DNA of 31,769 bases, from contig CAMLKF010000014.1 in the NCBI GenBank assembly GCA_946480575.1, forward strand, positions 1-31,769. The letters run 5' to 3'. Position 1 is the stretch's first letter. Every line of letters begins with the position of its first letter. This stretch comes from an uncultured Nitrososphaera sp. GTDB taxonomy: Archaea > Thermoproteota > Nitrososphaeria > Nitrososphaerales > Nitrososphaeraceae. Of the stretch, positions 1 to 7,298 are shown piece after piece. The position numbers and the translations under genes are program-made. Under the pieces are notes generated by a model. It did not search any database, was not told the DNA's origin, and was given only the letters and a program-made list of their open reading frames with translations.

Positions 1-389
1 TCTATGGCCTCTTCAAAGAGGTTCTTCCTTACCTTTATCGGTATATCATAGTATGCGGCAAGCGCTATCGAGTCTGACGCGCGGTAGTTCCGGAGAATGA
101 GCTCGCCCTCCTTTCTGCTCTTGAAGTAGAGGTTTGCGCGGAGCACAGAGCCGCTCTGGTAAACGCGCACCTCGATCAGCAGGAGATCCTGCATGACTGC
201 TATCTCCTCTACCAGATTGTATATCGTGGGGATGCTGCCCTTATCGCCTTCCTGAAAGCGCGAAATATGCCTTGCCACTTCACCGGAAAACGCGCGCATC
301 GGGAACTCTTTGCCGTCATCCGATTTCAATACGACTACCCCTTCAAGCCCTATCTGATCCACGAACCCCACGTAACTTATCTTGGCCAT
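1..389 (-). CDS. Bifunctional nuclease family protein (DUF151), 3' end cut by window
   Basis: The reading frame starts at ATG (389-387) with MAKISYVGFVDQIG and stays open for 129 codons to the window edge, so the C-terminus is missing. The pattern of a short beta-rich N-terminus, a middle 'PTIYNLVEEI' helix and a late 'YRASDSIALAAYYDIPIKV' block matches the DUF151 / bifunctional nuclease fold, where the S-D-[AS]-IALA motif is the hallmark. Family members have been described as DNase/RNase proteins, but function in archaea is not settled. A TATA box lies 50-57 bases upstream (436-448), so a short leader is expected. The family call is good; activity is inference. Confidence 0.8.
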   Translation of the reverse strand, partial: MAKISYVGFVDQIGLEGVVVLKSDDGKEFPMRAFSGEVARHISRFQEGDKGSIPTIYNLVEEIAVMQDLLLIEVRVYQSGSVLRANLYFKSRKEGELILRNYRASDSIALAAYYDIPIKVRKNLFEEAI

Positions 390-435
390 GATGTACTCCC
401 CATCTTCCACCGGCGGACTCTTTGGCATTGTGTCC

Positions 436-448
436 TACTATATATACG
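436..448 (-). promoter_or_regulatory. TATA box for the DUF151 gene
   Basis: On the minus strand this reads ACGTATATATAG. Its centre is about 53 bases before the ATG at 389, placing transcription start near 416 and giving a leader of roughly 27 bases. A matching plus-strand candidate for the next gene is ATTTAATTT at 498-506. Confidence 0.45.
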
Positions 449-545
449 TCCTGAGAATTAAGGGTTTACAGAACCAGATGATGATGACGACGATAGGATT
501 TAATTTGCAGTCGGCACATTTCTCAGCAGCAAGAGAAGGGAAGGC

Positions 546-1424
546 ATGGACGAGAAACGCTGGCAGGCAATGCGCGAAAGCGGATTCAGGGTTCTTTTTG
601 TAGGGCTTTTTTCACTTGTCATTGCATTTGTAATCTATTCCAGGCTCACGGTTCCTTCTTCTGACGCCACAGCAGTCGTTATGGCGACTCAGCTGACAAA
701 CCTTGCCTACGCCATGCTTGCCATAACGGCAGCTTCGATGGCGGCCATGGCATACGGCACCTATACCATCTTTCGGTCGGAGCAGATGCGAACCGCAGGC
801 ACAAGCAGCCTCGTCTCGTTCATCACTGGCGCGTTTGCCAGCAGGAACTACTGGAAGATAATGGCAATCGCGGCAATCGGCTACGGCATCTTTTTCGGGT
901 TCCTGTCGCAGATACTTGTCTACAGGCCGGACGTGTCGTTCACCGAAAGGGGAATCGAAGTCCCGTCAGTCGACATGATACCGTGCTGCAGTGCTCCCGG
1001 CTACATGCCAATGCTCACCGTCTATATCACCGACCACTTTTTGATTTTGATAATACCAGTAAATGTGATCCTGGCGGCCGTAGTGTCTATGCTCGTGGGC
1101 TTTAATGTCGCGCTCAGCATCTTTGCCTACAGAATGAAAAGCTCTATGCACGCCAAGACCTCGCTTGTAGGAGGCATCGGAGCAACAAGTGGACTGTTTG
1201 TCGGGTGTCCGACGTGCGCTGGCAGCATCCTCTCTGCAGTACTCGGGGTCGGCGTGGCAGGTGCAGGGACAAGCGCAAGCGTGCTTGCACCATTCCAGAC
1301 GCTCTTTATAGCGGCAAGCATCCCCGCGCTCATAATCGCGCCCTTTTTGATAGCAAGGAGCATCAGGTCGCTTTCAAGCTGCAGCAGCAACAGCAACAGC
1401 AGCAGCAATAACAACCTTACTTGA
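546..1424 (+). CDS. Polytopic membrane protein with CC and CPTC motifs
   Basis: 292 residues with about six hydrophobic segments (roughly 13-32, 42-70, 103-124, 158-197, 207-240, 248-270). Two cysteine sites stand out: a CC pair at 147-148 (IPCCSAPGYMPM), predicted between membrane segments, and CPTC at 221-224 inside a glycine-rich helix (GATSGLFVGCPTCAGS). The vicinal and CxxC cysteines suggest metal or thiol chemistry, but I do not recognise a named family. The last 17 residues are a Ser/Asn tail encoded by a CAG/CAA/AAC trinucleotide tract, which looks like microsatellite expansion. The start has a purine-rich GAAGGGAAGG just upstream. The stop overlaps the convergent asparagine synthetase stop by 8 bases. 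Confidence 0.8.
   Translation: MDEKRWQAMRESGFRVLFVGLFSLVIAFVIYSRLTVPSSDATAVVMATQLTNLAYAMLAITAASMAAMAYGTYTIFRSEQMRTAGTSSLVSFITGAFASRNYWKIMAIAAIGYGIFFGFLSQILVYRPDVSFTERGIEVPSVDMIPCCSAPGYMPMLTVYITDHFLILIIPVNVILAAVVSMLVGFNVALSIFAYRMKSSMHAKTSLVGGIGATSGLFVGCPTCAGSILSAVLGVGVAGAGTSASVLAPFQTLFIAASIPALIIAPFLIARSIRSLSSCSSNSNSSSNNNLT
1379..1415 (+). repeat. Imperfect CAG/CAA/AAC trinucleotide tract in a gene 3' end
   Basis: Repeated CAG and CAA triplets encode the Ser/Asn tail of the membrane protein (read AGC, AAC, AAT in frame). The tract stops at the edge of the convergent gene. Confidence 0.7.
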
Positions 1425-3108
1425 TTGTCGCCTTCTTTGTGGTTGTTGCCACAAGCTCGAACATTGGCAGCTTTTTAGAAATGCTGTCAAGATACATCTG
1501 GACGTGCGGCTCTGCCGTCCATATCTTTTCGTCGCCAAAGAGGTAGCCGTACCTCTGCGAGCTTCCGATCCTTTCCCTTGACCGGAGAACGTCAAGGTAG
1601 CTGACTGGAACTGCCGAGTCGTCAAAGCCGTGCTTTTGCGCTATCGCGTTTATCATGCCGTGCATGCCAGAGCCGTGCTGGGCAGCCTCTTTCACCCTAT
1701 AGGCGATGTCCTTAGGTATCCCGAGCGCCTGCGCTAGCTTTCTGTGCACGTGCTTGCCAAATGTGTCGCGGCCGCCCTTGACGTTCAGCCTGAGATCGGT
1801 AGCAAGCGCGACCCTGATCACTTCTGGGTCAAGGAATGGCTCTCTCAGCTCTATGCTGTGGGCCATCGTTATCTTGTCCTCACGCTCGAGTGTCTCTTTG
1901 TATAGCAGTAGCAGATCCTCAACCATGTGCCGGCGGAGCTTGCGATAGCCCTCTTTTTCTGCAACCTTGGCATACCACGAATAGCCACCAAAGAGCTCGT
2001 CCGCTCCCTGTCCTGTGAGCATTACCTTGATCCTGTCCTCGTGCGCAAGCTTGACCGCGCCGTACACTGGCAGCGCGACTTCTACCTGGCCGGCGTTGGC
2101 GTCTTCAATGACGTTAATGACCTTCGGGATCAGCTTTTCTACCTCGTCCTGCGTGAGCTCGCACACCTTGAGCTTCAGGCCGAGCCTGTCTGCGATCTGG
2201 CGCGCGTTGGCGATGTCGCTTGAGCCCTGCACACCACAGGTGTAGCAGATCACTTCTGGGACCATCTTGGCGGCAATGTGCGCCACGAGCACGCTGTCGA
2301 TGCCGCCGGAAAATATTATCCCTATTCTTTTGAAATCTTGCGAGCGCTTTTTCATCGATTCAATGAATGCTTTTCTGTACTCTTCGACTGCAGATTTCAT
2401 TGTCCTGTTGGATATCCTGACCTTCTGCGGGATCGGATCTGCCACTTGGAAGCTTTGCAGGCAGCCATCCGGCGATATAATTATTGCATGCCCCGGCAAA
2501 ATGCACCTTGTTGGCTCGGGGATTCCTATCCTCCAGAGTGCTTTGCGCTCCGACGCAAAGGTGACAAAGTCAGGAGTCGCGGCGTAATACAGCTGCCGTA
2601 CGCCTATCCTATCCCTGACCAGCGCGACCTCGTCCGTCTTTTCGTCCCTTATTGCAAGCGCGTACACGCCATCAAGCTCCGCCACCGTCCTCTTTATCGC
2701 GCCAAGCAGGCTGTTCTTGCGCAGGTGAACCTCGAGCAGGTGCACTATTACCTCGCTATCTGTCATTGTAGTAAGCTTGTGATGCTTTTCCAGCTTTTTC
2801 CTTATCTTTTTGTAGTTGTATATCTCGCCATTGTGCTCGAGCACGAGCCTGCCATCGCAGCTACGAAACGGCTGCGCGCCGCATGTGCCTCCGACTATTG
2901 CAAGCCTGGTATGACCAAGAGCGCTGCTTCCAGCGACCTTTTGGAAACGAGACTGCATCGTCGAGATCGAGTCGGATTTGACAATATGGCCGTCTGCGAC
3001 AAGACCCGCTCCGTCCGGCCCGCGGTTGACCATGCATGAAAGCATCGAACCGACGAGCGGCACAACGTTCCCACCGTTTTTGCTCAAAATACCAGCTATT
3101 CCACACAT
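1417..3108 (-). CDS. asnB: Asparagine synthetase (glutamine-hydrolysing)
   Basis: Converts aspartate, glutamine and ATP to asparagine, glutamate, AMP and PPi. The ATG at 3108 is chosen because it places Cys at position 2 (MCGIAGI), the nucleophile of class II glutamine amidotransferases after Met removal; the open frame runs five codons further upstream. The N-terminal half is the glutaminase domain (VNRGPDG, EHNGEIYN). The C-terminal half is the synthetase domain with the PP-loop SGGIDS near residue 268 and LTGQGADELFGGY. The 563-residue length is normal for AsnB-like enzymes. It lies 97 bases downstream of the HAD gene on the same strand, behind an AT-rich gap (3177-3203) that may hold its own promoter. 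Some archaeal AsnB-like proteins amidate other substrates, so the exact substrate is less certain than the family. Confidence 0.93.
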   Translation of the reverse strand: MCGIAGILSKNGGNVVPLVGSMLSCMVNRGPDGAGLVADGHIVKSDSISTMQSRFQKVAGSSALGHTRLAIVGGTCGAQPFRSCDGRLVLEHNGEIYNYKKIRKKLEKHHKLTTMTDSEVIVHLLEVHLRKNSLLGAIKRTVAELDGVYALAIRDEKTDEVALVRDRIGVRQLYYAATPDFVTFASERKALWRIGIPEPTRCILPGHAIIISPDGCLQSFQVADPIPQKVRISNRTMKSAVEEYRKAFIESMKKRSQDFKRIGIIFSGGIDSVLVAHIAAKMVPEVICYTCGVQGSSDIANARQIADRLGLKLKVCELTQDEVEKLIPKVINVIEDANAGQVEVALPVYGAVKLAHEDRIKVMLTGQGADELFGGYSWYAKVAEKEGYRKLRRHMVEDLLLLYKETLEREDKITMAHSIELREPFLDPEVIRVALATDLRLNVKGGRDTFGKHVHRKLAQALGIPKDIAYRVKEAAQHGSGMHGMINAIAQKHGFDDSAVPVSYLDVLRSRERIGSSQRYGYLFGDEKIWTAEPHVQMYLDSISKKLPMFELVATTTKKATIK

Positions 3109-3205
3109 ACCAATTCTAACCAAATTTCAAAAGCCAAGCTTCCCGCCGCCAGGCAGGTGACTCGACTTCAATCACAATAATTATACCATTAATAATTTAA
3201 AAGTC

Positions 3206-3853
3206 TTATGCGACAAACTTTAATACTTTCAGGAGATCCGGTTCTCGCACAATCCTTGTGCTTGCTTTGACTATTTCCGCATCTTTTGGCATGAATGCGA
3301 CTCCCACTCCCGCGCACTGGATCATGCAAATGTCGGATCTAGTGTCGCCCACTGCAAGCGTGTGCTCTACCGGCACGCCGAACTTGCGCGCAAACTTTTC
3401 CAAGTGGTAGCGCTTGCAAACGGAAATTTTGCAAAAGCAGCCAATCCGGTCCCAGCCAAGAGGCATCTCGACCTTGCCGGTAATTTTGCCATTTATTATT
3501 TCAAGCTCATTCGCTGCAACAAAGTCAATGTGCAGCCTGTTCGCAACAAAGCCTGCCGCGACAGTATAGCTGTCGCTTATTATGCCTATTTTGTAGTTTC
3601 TCTCTCTGAGCTTTGCGATCGCCTGCTCGCAGTTCTTGGTGAGAGGTATCGACTGTATTGCAGATTCCAGATCTTGCTTTGTCAGGCCTGCAAATAGCGC
3701 CGCTATCGCCTTTGTCTGCTCGTACCCCGGCGCCCCGCCTGCCTGTATCTCCCTGACCCTGCCTAACAGGCCGAACCTGTCGGCAAGCGCAAACACCAGC
3801 CGGCCCTGAATGAGGGTCCCGTCCATGTCAAACGCCGCCAGCCGCTGCATCAT
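3206..3853 (-). CDS. HAD-superfamily phosphatase (SerB-like), probable mannosyl-3-phosphoglycerate phosphatase
   Basis: 215 residues with all HAD motifs: nucleophile FDMDGT (Asp9 and Asp11), motif II ISDS, a conserved Lys in the third region, and GDTRSD as motif IV. The arrangement, with a helical cap between motifs I and II, is that of the phosphoserine phosphatase-like (type I cap) branch. It sits 4 bases after the stop of mpgS, so the two are almost certainly co-transcribed. The classical partner of MpgS is MpgP, a HAD enzyme of the Cof-like branch; this one is a different branch. By context I infer that it removes the phosphate from mannosyl-3-phosphoglycerate. Phosphoserine phosphatase is the alternative. 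Confidence 0.85.
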   Translation of the reverse strand: MMQRLAAFDMDGTLIQGRLVFALADRFGLLGRVREIQAGGAPGYEQTKAIAALFAGLTKQDLESAIQSIPLTKNCEQAIAKLRERNYKIGIISDSYTVAAGFVANRLHIDFVAANELEIINGKITGKVEMPLGWDRIGCFCKISVCKRYHLEKFARKFGVPVEHTLAVGDTRSDICMIQCAGVGVAFMPKDAEIVKASTRIVREPDLLKVLKFVA

Positions 3854-3857
3854 CTTC

Positions 3858-5036
3858 TTACTGGGTGTAAGTAGTAGCCTTGCTTAGAATTTTTGCAAAT
3901 TGCTGCATGTCAATGTCTCTGAACGGCTCTATCCTGACTGGCGCCGGCGGCTCCGGCTGCCCTTCGTCCAGCATGCTCCTCCCGCGCAGAGATTCCAGAA
4001 TCTTTTCGCGCAGTTTTGGCGGGCAGATCTTACTGTGATATATCGACCCAAGTGACGCAACCATCATCTCCTTCAGGTGGTCGTCGCCCTTGTCTTCGTG
4101 AAAGTGGGGGTTGCGCGTTTCAACCTGCATTACCTCGACTCCCTTGTCCATTGCGTCCTGGTTCGTCGTAGGGATTATGCCGCCAAATTCCTCCAGCACG
4201 TTCACTATTTCGTAGGGTTCGATGGAATATCCGGAAGAAAATGTTAGTAATTCTGCGAGCTTGATAGACATGCAGTGCTCGCCCGAGTTGCCAGTACGCA
4301 TCACCTCTGTCTCAAAGCCACTATAATAGGAAATGAGCGAATTGAGATGCTGGTTGGTAAGCTCTGACACCCTTCCCCACTTGCTGAAGTACAAGCCGGT
4401 TTCAGACATTTTCGGCTTGAATATCCAAGATACCCTGATCATCGTATAGGGTGTCTTTGACATGGCTATGCCGGAAGCGAAAATCTTGACATACTCGTTC
4501 ACCGCGCCAGGCACGTAATTGTCCGCGTCGATAAAGCCGACGTACTCTTTGCCGGCCATCTTGGCAAGCAGCATGCCAATGACCATGCCCTCCGCCTTGC
4601 CGTCTCGGATTACATTGTCCGGCCCGAGGATGCTCGTGTAGCCAGTCTCCTTGAGCGCTTCAGAAAGCCCGGGGTCGCGCTGGTGCATGATGAGCGCGTC
4701 GCGGCCAACGAACGTGTTGAACTGCAGGAGGGCGTCCTTTTCCAGCTTGTACCTGTCCACTGGCTGGCGCGGGCTGTTTGATATAATAATGGTGAGGCAG
4801 TCGTGCGGTATGCCGCTGAGTACCCCTTCGAGAAGCCTCAGCCGCTCGCCCTTGATAGGGATCACTATAGCCATCCTCCTCTCGATGTCGGTGATCTGGT
4901 CGTTGCCGACCCTCATGAGTGTCTCGGACATGGACCGGCCGTCGTCAAACCCAGAGTCCAGCTCATAGACCCGCTGGACACCGTGCAGGCTCGTCGCTCC
5001 AAACCTTTCAGTGTACCTCGGCAGATCCAGCTTCAT
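3858..5036 (-). CDS. mpgS: Mannosyl-3-phosphoglycerate synthase
   Basis: Transfers mannose from GDP-mannose to 3-phosphoglycerate, the first step in making the compatible solute mannosylglycerate (GT55 family). The ATG at 5036 is chosen because the family begins with LPRYTERFGA, present here at residues 5-14; the longer frame adds 27 residues lying upstream of and within the promoter. Other landmarks are MAIVIPIKGERLRLLEGVLSG (55-75), SNSPRQ, the metal-binding DAD at 170-172 (FIDADNYVPG), and a His/Asp-rich stretch near HFHEDKGDDH. The length of 392 residues is typical. It leads a two-gene unit with the HAD phosphatase. Confidence 0.93.
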   Translation of the reverse strand: MKLDLPRYTERFGATSLHGVQRVYELDSGFDDGRSMSETLMRVGNDQITDIERRMAIVIPIKGERLRLLEGVLSGIPHDCLTIIISNSPRQPVDRYKLEKDALLQFNTFVGRDALIMHQRDPGLSEALKETGYTSILGPDNVIRDGKAEGMVIGMLLAKMAGKEYVGFIDADNYVPGAVNEYVKIFASGIAMSKTPYTMIRVSWIFKPKMSETGLYFSKWGRVSELTNQHLNSLISYYSGFETEVMRTGNSGEHCMSIKLAELLTFSSGYSIEPYEIVNVLEEFGGIIPTTNQDAMDKGVEVMQVETRNPHFHEDKGDDHLKEMMVASLGSIYHSKICPPKLREKILESLRGRSMLDEGQPEPPAPVRIEPFRDIDMQQFAKILSKATTYTQ

Positions 5037-5065
5037 TTTAGTGCGATTGAAAGATACACACAACA

Positions 5066-5105
5066 ATTGCTTATAGCAATTTGCAATGAACTCTATATAT
5101 ACAAA
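5066..5105 (-). promoter_or_regulatory. mpgS promoter: TATA box with an inverted repeat at the start site
   Basis: On the minus strand TTTGTATATATAGAG (5105-5091) is a strong TATA box. The expected start (about 5070) falls inside an inverted repeat, ATTGC-TTATA-GCAAT at 5066-5080, which is followed by a further TTGCAAT at 5081-5087. The inverted repeat could be an operator; that part is inference. Confidence 0.5.
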
Positions 5106-5109
5106 TAAG

Positions 5110-5655
5110 CTAATCAAGTGCAGTAACTTCGTGGGTCGTAACCTGTGCCAATATTATGCCTTTGCACTGAAGACAAGATATGAAGAAGGCCCGGATTTCA
5201 TAATCGCCTGCCTTATCCGGAAGCACCCACGAATGACCCATTTGGACCCACTCGCTAGAGTTTTCAGGGTAATGCTGTGCTATGCCAGATATAATACTTT
5301 GTCATCTCTCATCTGAATCCCTAATCTCAAGGACTATCGTCATCAGGATAGGTCATCATCGATGTTGCAATTGTTAACAGCAGAGTAGCTTGCAGTAACA
5401 CTTGGGAGCCTACAGTTATATTTCGTCTACCGCGCGGCTGTCCGAGTTTGTTGTCACCAGCAGCAGTTGCATTATAGAAATCCTGCCATTAGGGCAGTAG
5501 GCTTAGTTATCTGGACTGTTCCGTGGATTCGCTGTAGCTTACCATCGTCTCCTCTACAGCATATAGAGGCATTAATCATATGCTGCTGGTGTGGCTGCCA
5601 AAATACTACCCAAAATAGAAGCGACAGCTAGCAGATTTAGCAATGGCTGTTTTAC
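5110..5655 (-). pseudogene. Decayed gene for a secreted thaumarchaeal Ig-like domain protein
   Basis: No intact ORF, but the minus strand holds successive coding pieces in shifting frames. From 5655: a signal-peptide-like VKQPLLNLLAVASILGSILA... ending at a stop, with GTA where a start codon would be. Then a VSYSESTEQSR piece. Then NITVGSQVLLQATL, which continues after a frame change as LVNNCNIDDDLS. Then VLEIRDSDER, an in-frame TGA (5302-5304), and a final clean stretch SIISGIAQHYPE...HSWVLPDKAGDYEIRAF...LAQVTTHEVTALD ending at TAG 5110-5112. The order 'VGxQVxLQATLxNNCxID ... SWxPxxAGxYxIRxF' is a pattern I know from secreted thaumarchaeal proteins. At least four disruptions mark it as a relic. 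Confidence 0.6.
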
Positions 5656-5706
5656 AGGAATTAAAAATAAAAATATAGTGCATTATTTTGGTCTACCAGC
5701 TAAAAA

Positions 5707-5717
5707 TTGTTTATAAC
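5707..5717 (+). promoter_or_regulatory. TATA box for the 53-codon gene
   Basis: TTGTTTATAAC is centred near 5713; start of transcription is expected near 5740, which makes the GTG at 5744 essentially leaderless. Confidence 0.45.
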
Positions 5718-5743
5718 AGCGCCTATCGGCCAGTTCCTTTGTA

Positions 5744-5905
5744 GTGCAGGACAGGAAGTACCAGAAGAAAAAAGTCGCCGTGGAAAAATTCATCAAGAAA
5801 TTCGGCAAGGTCGACCACTATATCATACTGAACAACGTCGACGTCGACTACGACACGCTCATGAGGATATTGTCAGAGCTCCGCAACGAGGGGCGCATTT
5901 CATGA
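5744..5905 (+). CDS. Small protein, 53 residues, winged-helix-like
   Basis: A GTG-started frame reading VQDRKYQKKKVAVEKFIKKF, then GKVDHYIILNNVDVDYDTLM and RILSELRNEGRIS. It has strong third-position GC, unlike its AT-rich surroundings, and two predicted helices followed by 'L..LRNEGRI', a spacing seen at the end of small winged-helix domains. The longer overlapping frame 5707-5931 is low-complexity and is a shadow. Support for the start is the TATA box 31 bases upstream. Identity is unknown; it may be the surviving C-terminal part of a larger regulator. The stop runs into an ATG microsatellite. Confidence 0.5.
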   Translation: MQDRKYQKKKVAVEKFIKKFGKVDHYIILNNVDVDYDTLMRILSELRNEGRIS

Positions 5906-5919
5906 TGATGATGATGATG
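5902..5919 (+). repeat. (ATG)6 microsatellite
   Basis: Six tandem ATG triplets directly over the stop codon of the 53-residue gene. A shorter GAT/GAC tract occurs at 478-495. Confidence 0.85.
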
Positions 5920-5943
5920 ATAAGGACTTAATGCAGAGACAGC

Positions 5944-5965
5944 GCAAAAAAAACAAACAAAAAAG
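5944..5965 (-). terminator. T-rich terminator downstream of dps
   Basis: On the minus strand two T-runs (T6 at 5964-5959 and T8 at 5953-5946) follow the dps stop by about 15 bases, as expected for archaeal oligo-T termination. Confidence 0.5.
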
Positions 5966-5979
5966 AAATGAAAAGCCGA

Positions 5980-6513
5980 TCAGATCGTGCCTTTTCCTTC
6001 CAGGTGTGCCCTGAGCATCCACGCCATCTTTTCGTGCTTTTCTACCGCATCTTGTAAAAAGTTACTTGTCACCTTATCGTCATATTTCTCTTCACATTCC
6101 TCTACGTTCTTCCTGAGCGTCTGTATGTTAGTCTCATGATCCTTTAGCAAGTTGGATATCATTGTCTGGGCTTCAGGGTATTCGCCGGGGTCTTCCTTTA
6201 TGCTCGAATGCCGGGCAAATTCTTCCATCGTGCCATAGGATTTGCCGCCAAGATGCCGGGCGCGCTCTGCCACTTCGTCGACCATTTCGTCCAGCATTTC
6301 ATACTGCTCTTTAAAGAATTCGTGCAGCTGGTGGAACCTCGGTCCTATCACGTTCCAGTGGTACTTTCTTGTCTTCGTGTACAGCGTATATTCGTCGCAC
6401 AGCCGGGAGTTTAGAATTTCAACTACGCCTTTTCTAGCGTCATCTGTGAGGCCAATGTTCGTTTTGACATCTGCTTTCATTATTTCATGACCCATTGCGC
6501 TTTTTGATGCCAT
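5980..6513 (-). CDS. dps: Dps-family ferritin-like DNA protection protein
   Basis: Binds and oxidises iron with peroxide in a dodecameric cage, limiting oxidative damage. The signature KYHWNVIGPRFHQLHEFF, followed by LDEMVDEVAERARHLGG, supplies the inter-subunit ferroxidase His/Asp/Glu set. Length is 177 residues. The start at 6513 (MASKSAMGHE) is preferred over the upstream ATG at 6531, because the TATA box at 6537-6544 places transcription start near 6514, inside any longer version. It is a single-gene unit with its own promoter and an oligo-T end. Confidence 0.92.
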   Translation of the reverse strand: MASKSAMGHEIMKADVKTNIGLTDDARKGVVEILNSRLCDEYTLYTKTRKYHWNVIGPRFHQLHEFFKEQYEMLDEMVDEVAERARHLGGKSYGTMEEFARHSSIKEDPGEYPEAQTMISNLLKDHETNIQTLRKNVEECEEKYDDKVTSNFLQDAVEKHEKMAWMLRAHLEGKGTI

Positions 6514-6534
6514 GATATAACACTTGGTCAAGAA

Positions 6535-6548
6535 ATTATTTATAGAGT
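6535..6548 (-). promoter_or_regulatory. dps TATA box
   Basis: Minus strand CTCTATAAATAATT, centred about 27 bases upstream of the ATG at 6513, predicting a leaderless transcript. Confidence 0.6.
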
Positions 6549-6855
6549 ATCGATAACGTGTCTAGCACTGAGAGGCGGCAGAGACGGCAGGAAAAATTAC
6601 ATCGCGACTCCAGCTCTGCCCTGTATCACGCTTTAACAATAATATATGATTGAATCGCTCTAGAGAAAAAACATACTGAAGAGAATAGAAAGATTGTTGT
6701 TAGTGGTATTTTTGCAGTCTCATTATGCTACTATCCACCTTTGGGCTGATGGCTGGCTGCAGCAGCGTCGGGAAAGTGGAAGATACAGAAAGATCGTGTC
6801 GTCGTAATCCACTTTTTTCATTTTTTCGCGCAGACTTTTGTGTATTGTCATACTA
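6549..6855. other. Gene-poor interval with a possible lipoprotein relic and an inverted repeat
   Basis: No convincing intact gene. On the plus strand KRIERLLLVVFLQ (about 6676-6714) and, one frame over, LIMLLSTFGLMAGCSSVGK (6720-6776) together resemble a broken lipoprotein signal with an LMAGC lipobox. An 8-base inverted repeat, AAAGTGGA (6773-6780) and TCCACTTT (6808-6815), flanks a 27-base loop just beyond the 3' end of the next minus-strand gene, and may be a terminator or chance. Confidence 0.25.
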
Positions 6856-7095
6856 TTATGCTTCTATATGAAACTGCAATTCCTGCATCCCTTTTTTCGT
6901 CACAAGATATTCCATTCTGCTATCCTTTGCCTTGGCCAGGTACCCTTGTGCGACTAACGTCAAAAGCCATAGCTTCAAAGTCCTATCGTCTATGCTGAGT
7001 GATTCTGCAAGGATTTCAAATGAACCTCTACTCCTTTGGATATAACGGAGAATTCTGAGCGCAGTAGGAAAGTCATGGCTATGCCTGTGTGACAA
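6856..7095 (-). CDS. Small winged-helix DNA-binding protein
   Basis: 79 residues: a first helix (ALRILRYIQRSRGSF), a helix-turn-helix (EILAESLSIDDRTLKLWLLTLVAQGYL) and a wing ending YLVTKKGMQELQFHIEA. This is a stand-alone winged-helix regulator of the kind thaumarchaea carry in many copies. The start is TTG at 7095, preceded by a strong purine-rich GGAGAGGAGAG; no in-frame ATG gives a whole domain. The same plan recurs in the 15989-16201 gene. Target unknown. Confidence 0.7.
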   Translation of the reverse strand: MSHRHSHDFPTALRILRYIQRSRGSFEILAESLSIDDRTLKLWLLTLVAQGYLAKAKDSRMEYLVTKKGMQELQFHIEA

Positions 7096-7223
7096 GCTCT
7101 CCTCTCCTGCCTGCTGTGTGCTTCATAGAATGAGAGTTACTAGCAGTAGTAGTAGCTTCATTATTCTTCCTTGTTTTGCTATTGATGCGATATGTAGTTA
7201 TCAACATTGTTATCACCCACGAC

Positions 7224-7290
7224 TGGGTAAGCTGCAAGTAGAATAATCCTCTATTTATTCTTTGGGTAAGCTGCACGTAGAACATTCCTC
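7224..7290. repeat. Two 28-base direct repeats, 39-base period
   Basis: Copies at 7224-7251 and 7263-7290 begin TGGGTAAGCTGCA and differ at 3 of 28 positions. They lie between the HxlR gene stop and the small winged-helix gene, so they are upstream of the latter. They could be tandem operator sites or a local duplication. Confidence 0.75.
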
Positions 7291-7298
7291 ATCATTTT

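Noticed and set aside
2278..3039. 253-codon open frame on the plus strand
   Set aside because: It lies wholly antisense to asnB, whose motifs are clear, and its translation has no domain pattern.
5086..5316. 76-codon plus-strand frame
   Set aside because: The opposite strand carries the recognisable SWVLPDKAGDYEIR relic and the mpgS promoter.
5117..5740. Structured RNA such as RNase P or SRP RNA in the long gap
   Set aside because: No conserved cores of those RNAs are visible and the region reads better as a decayed protein gene.
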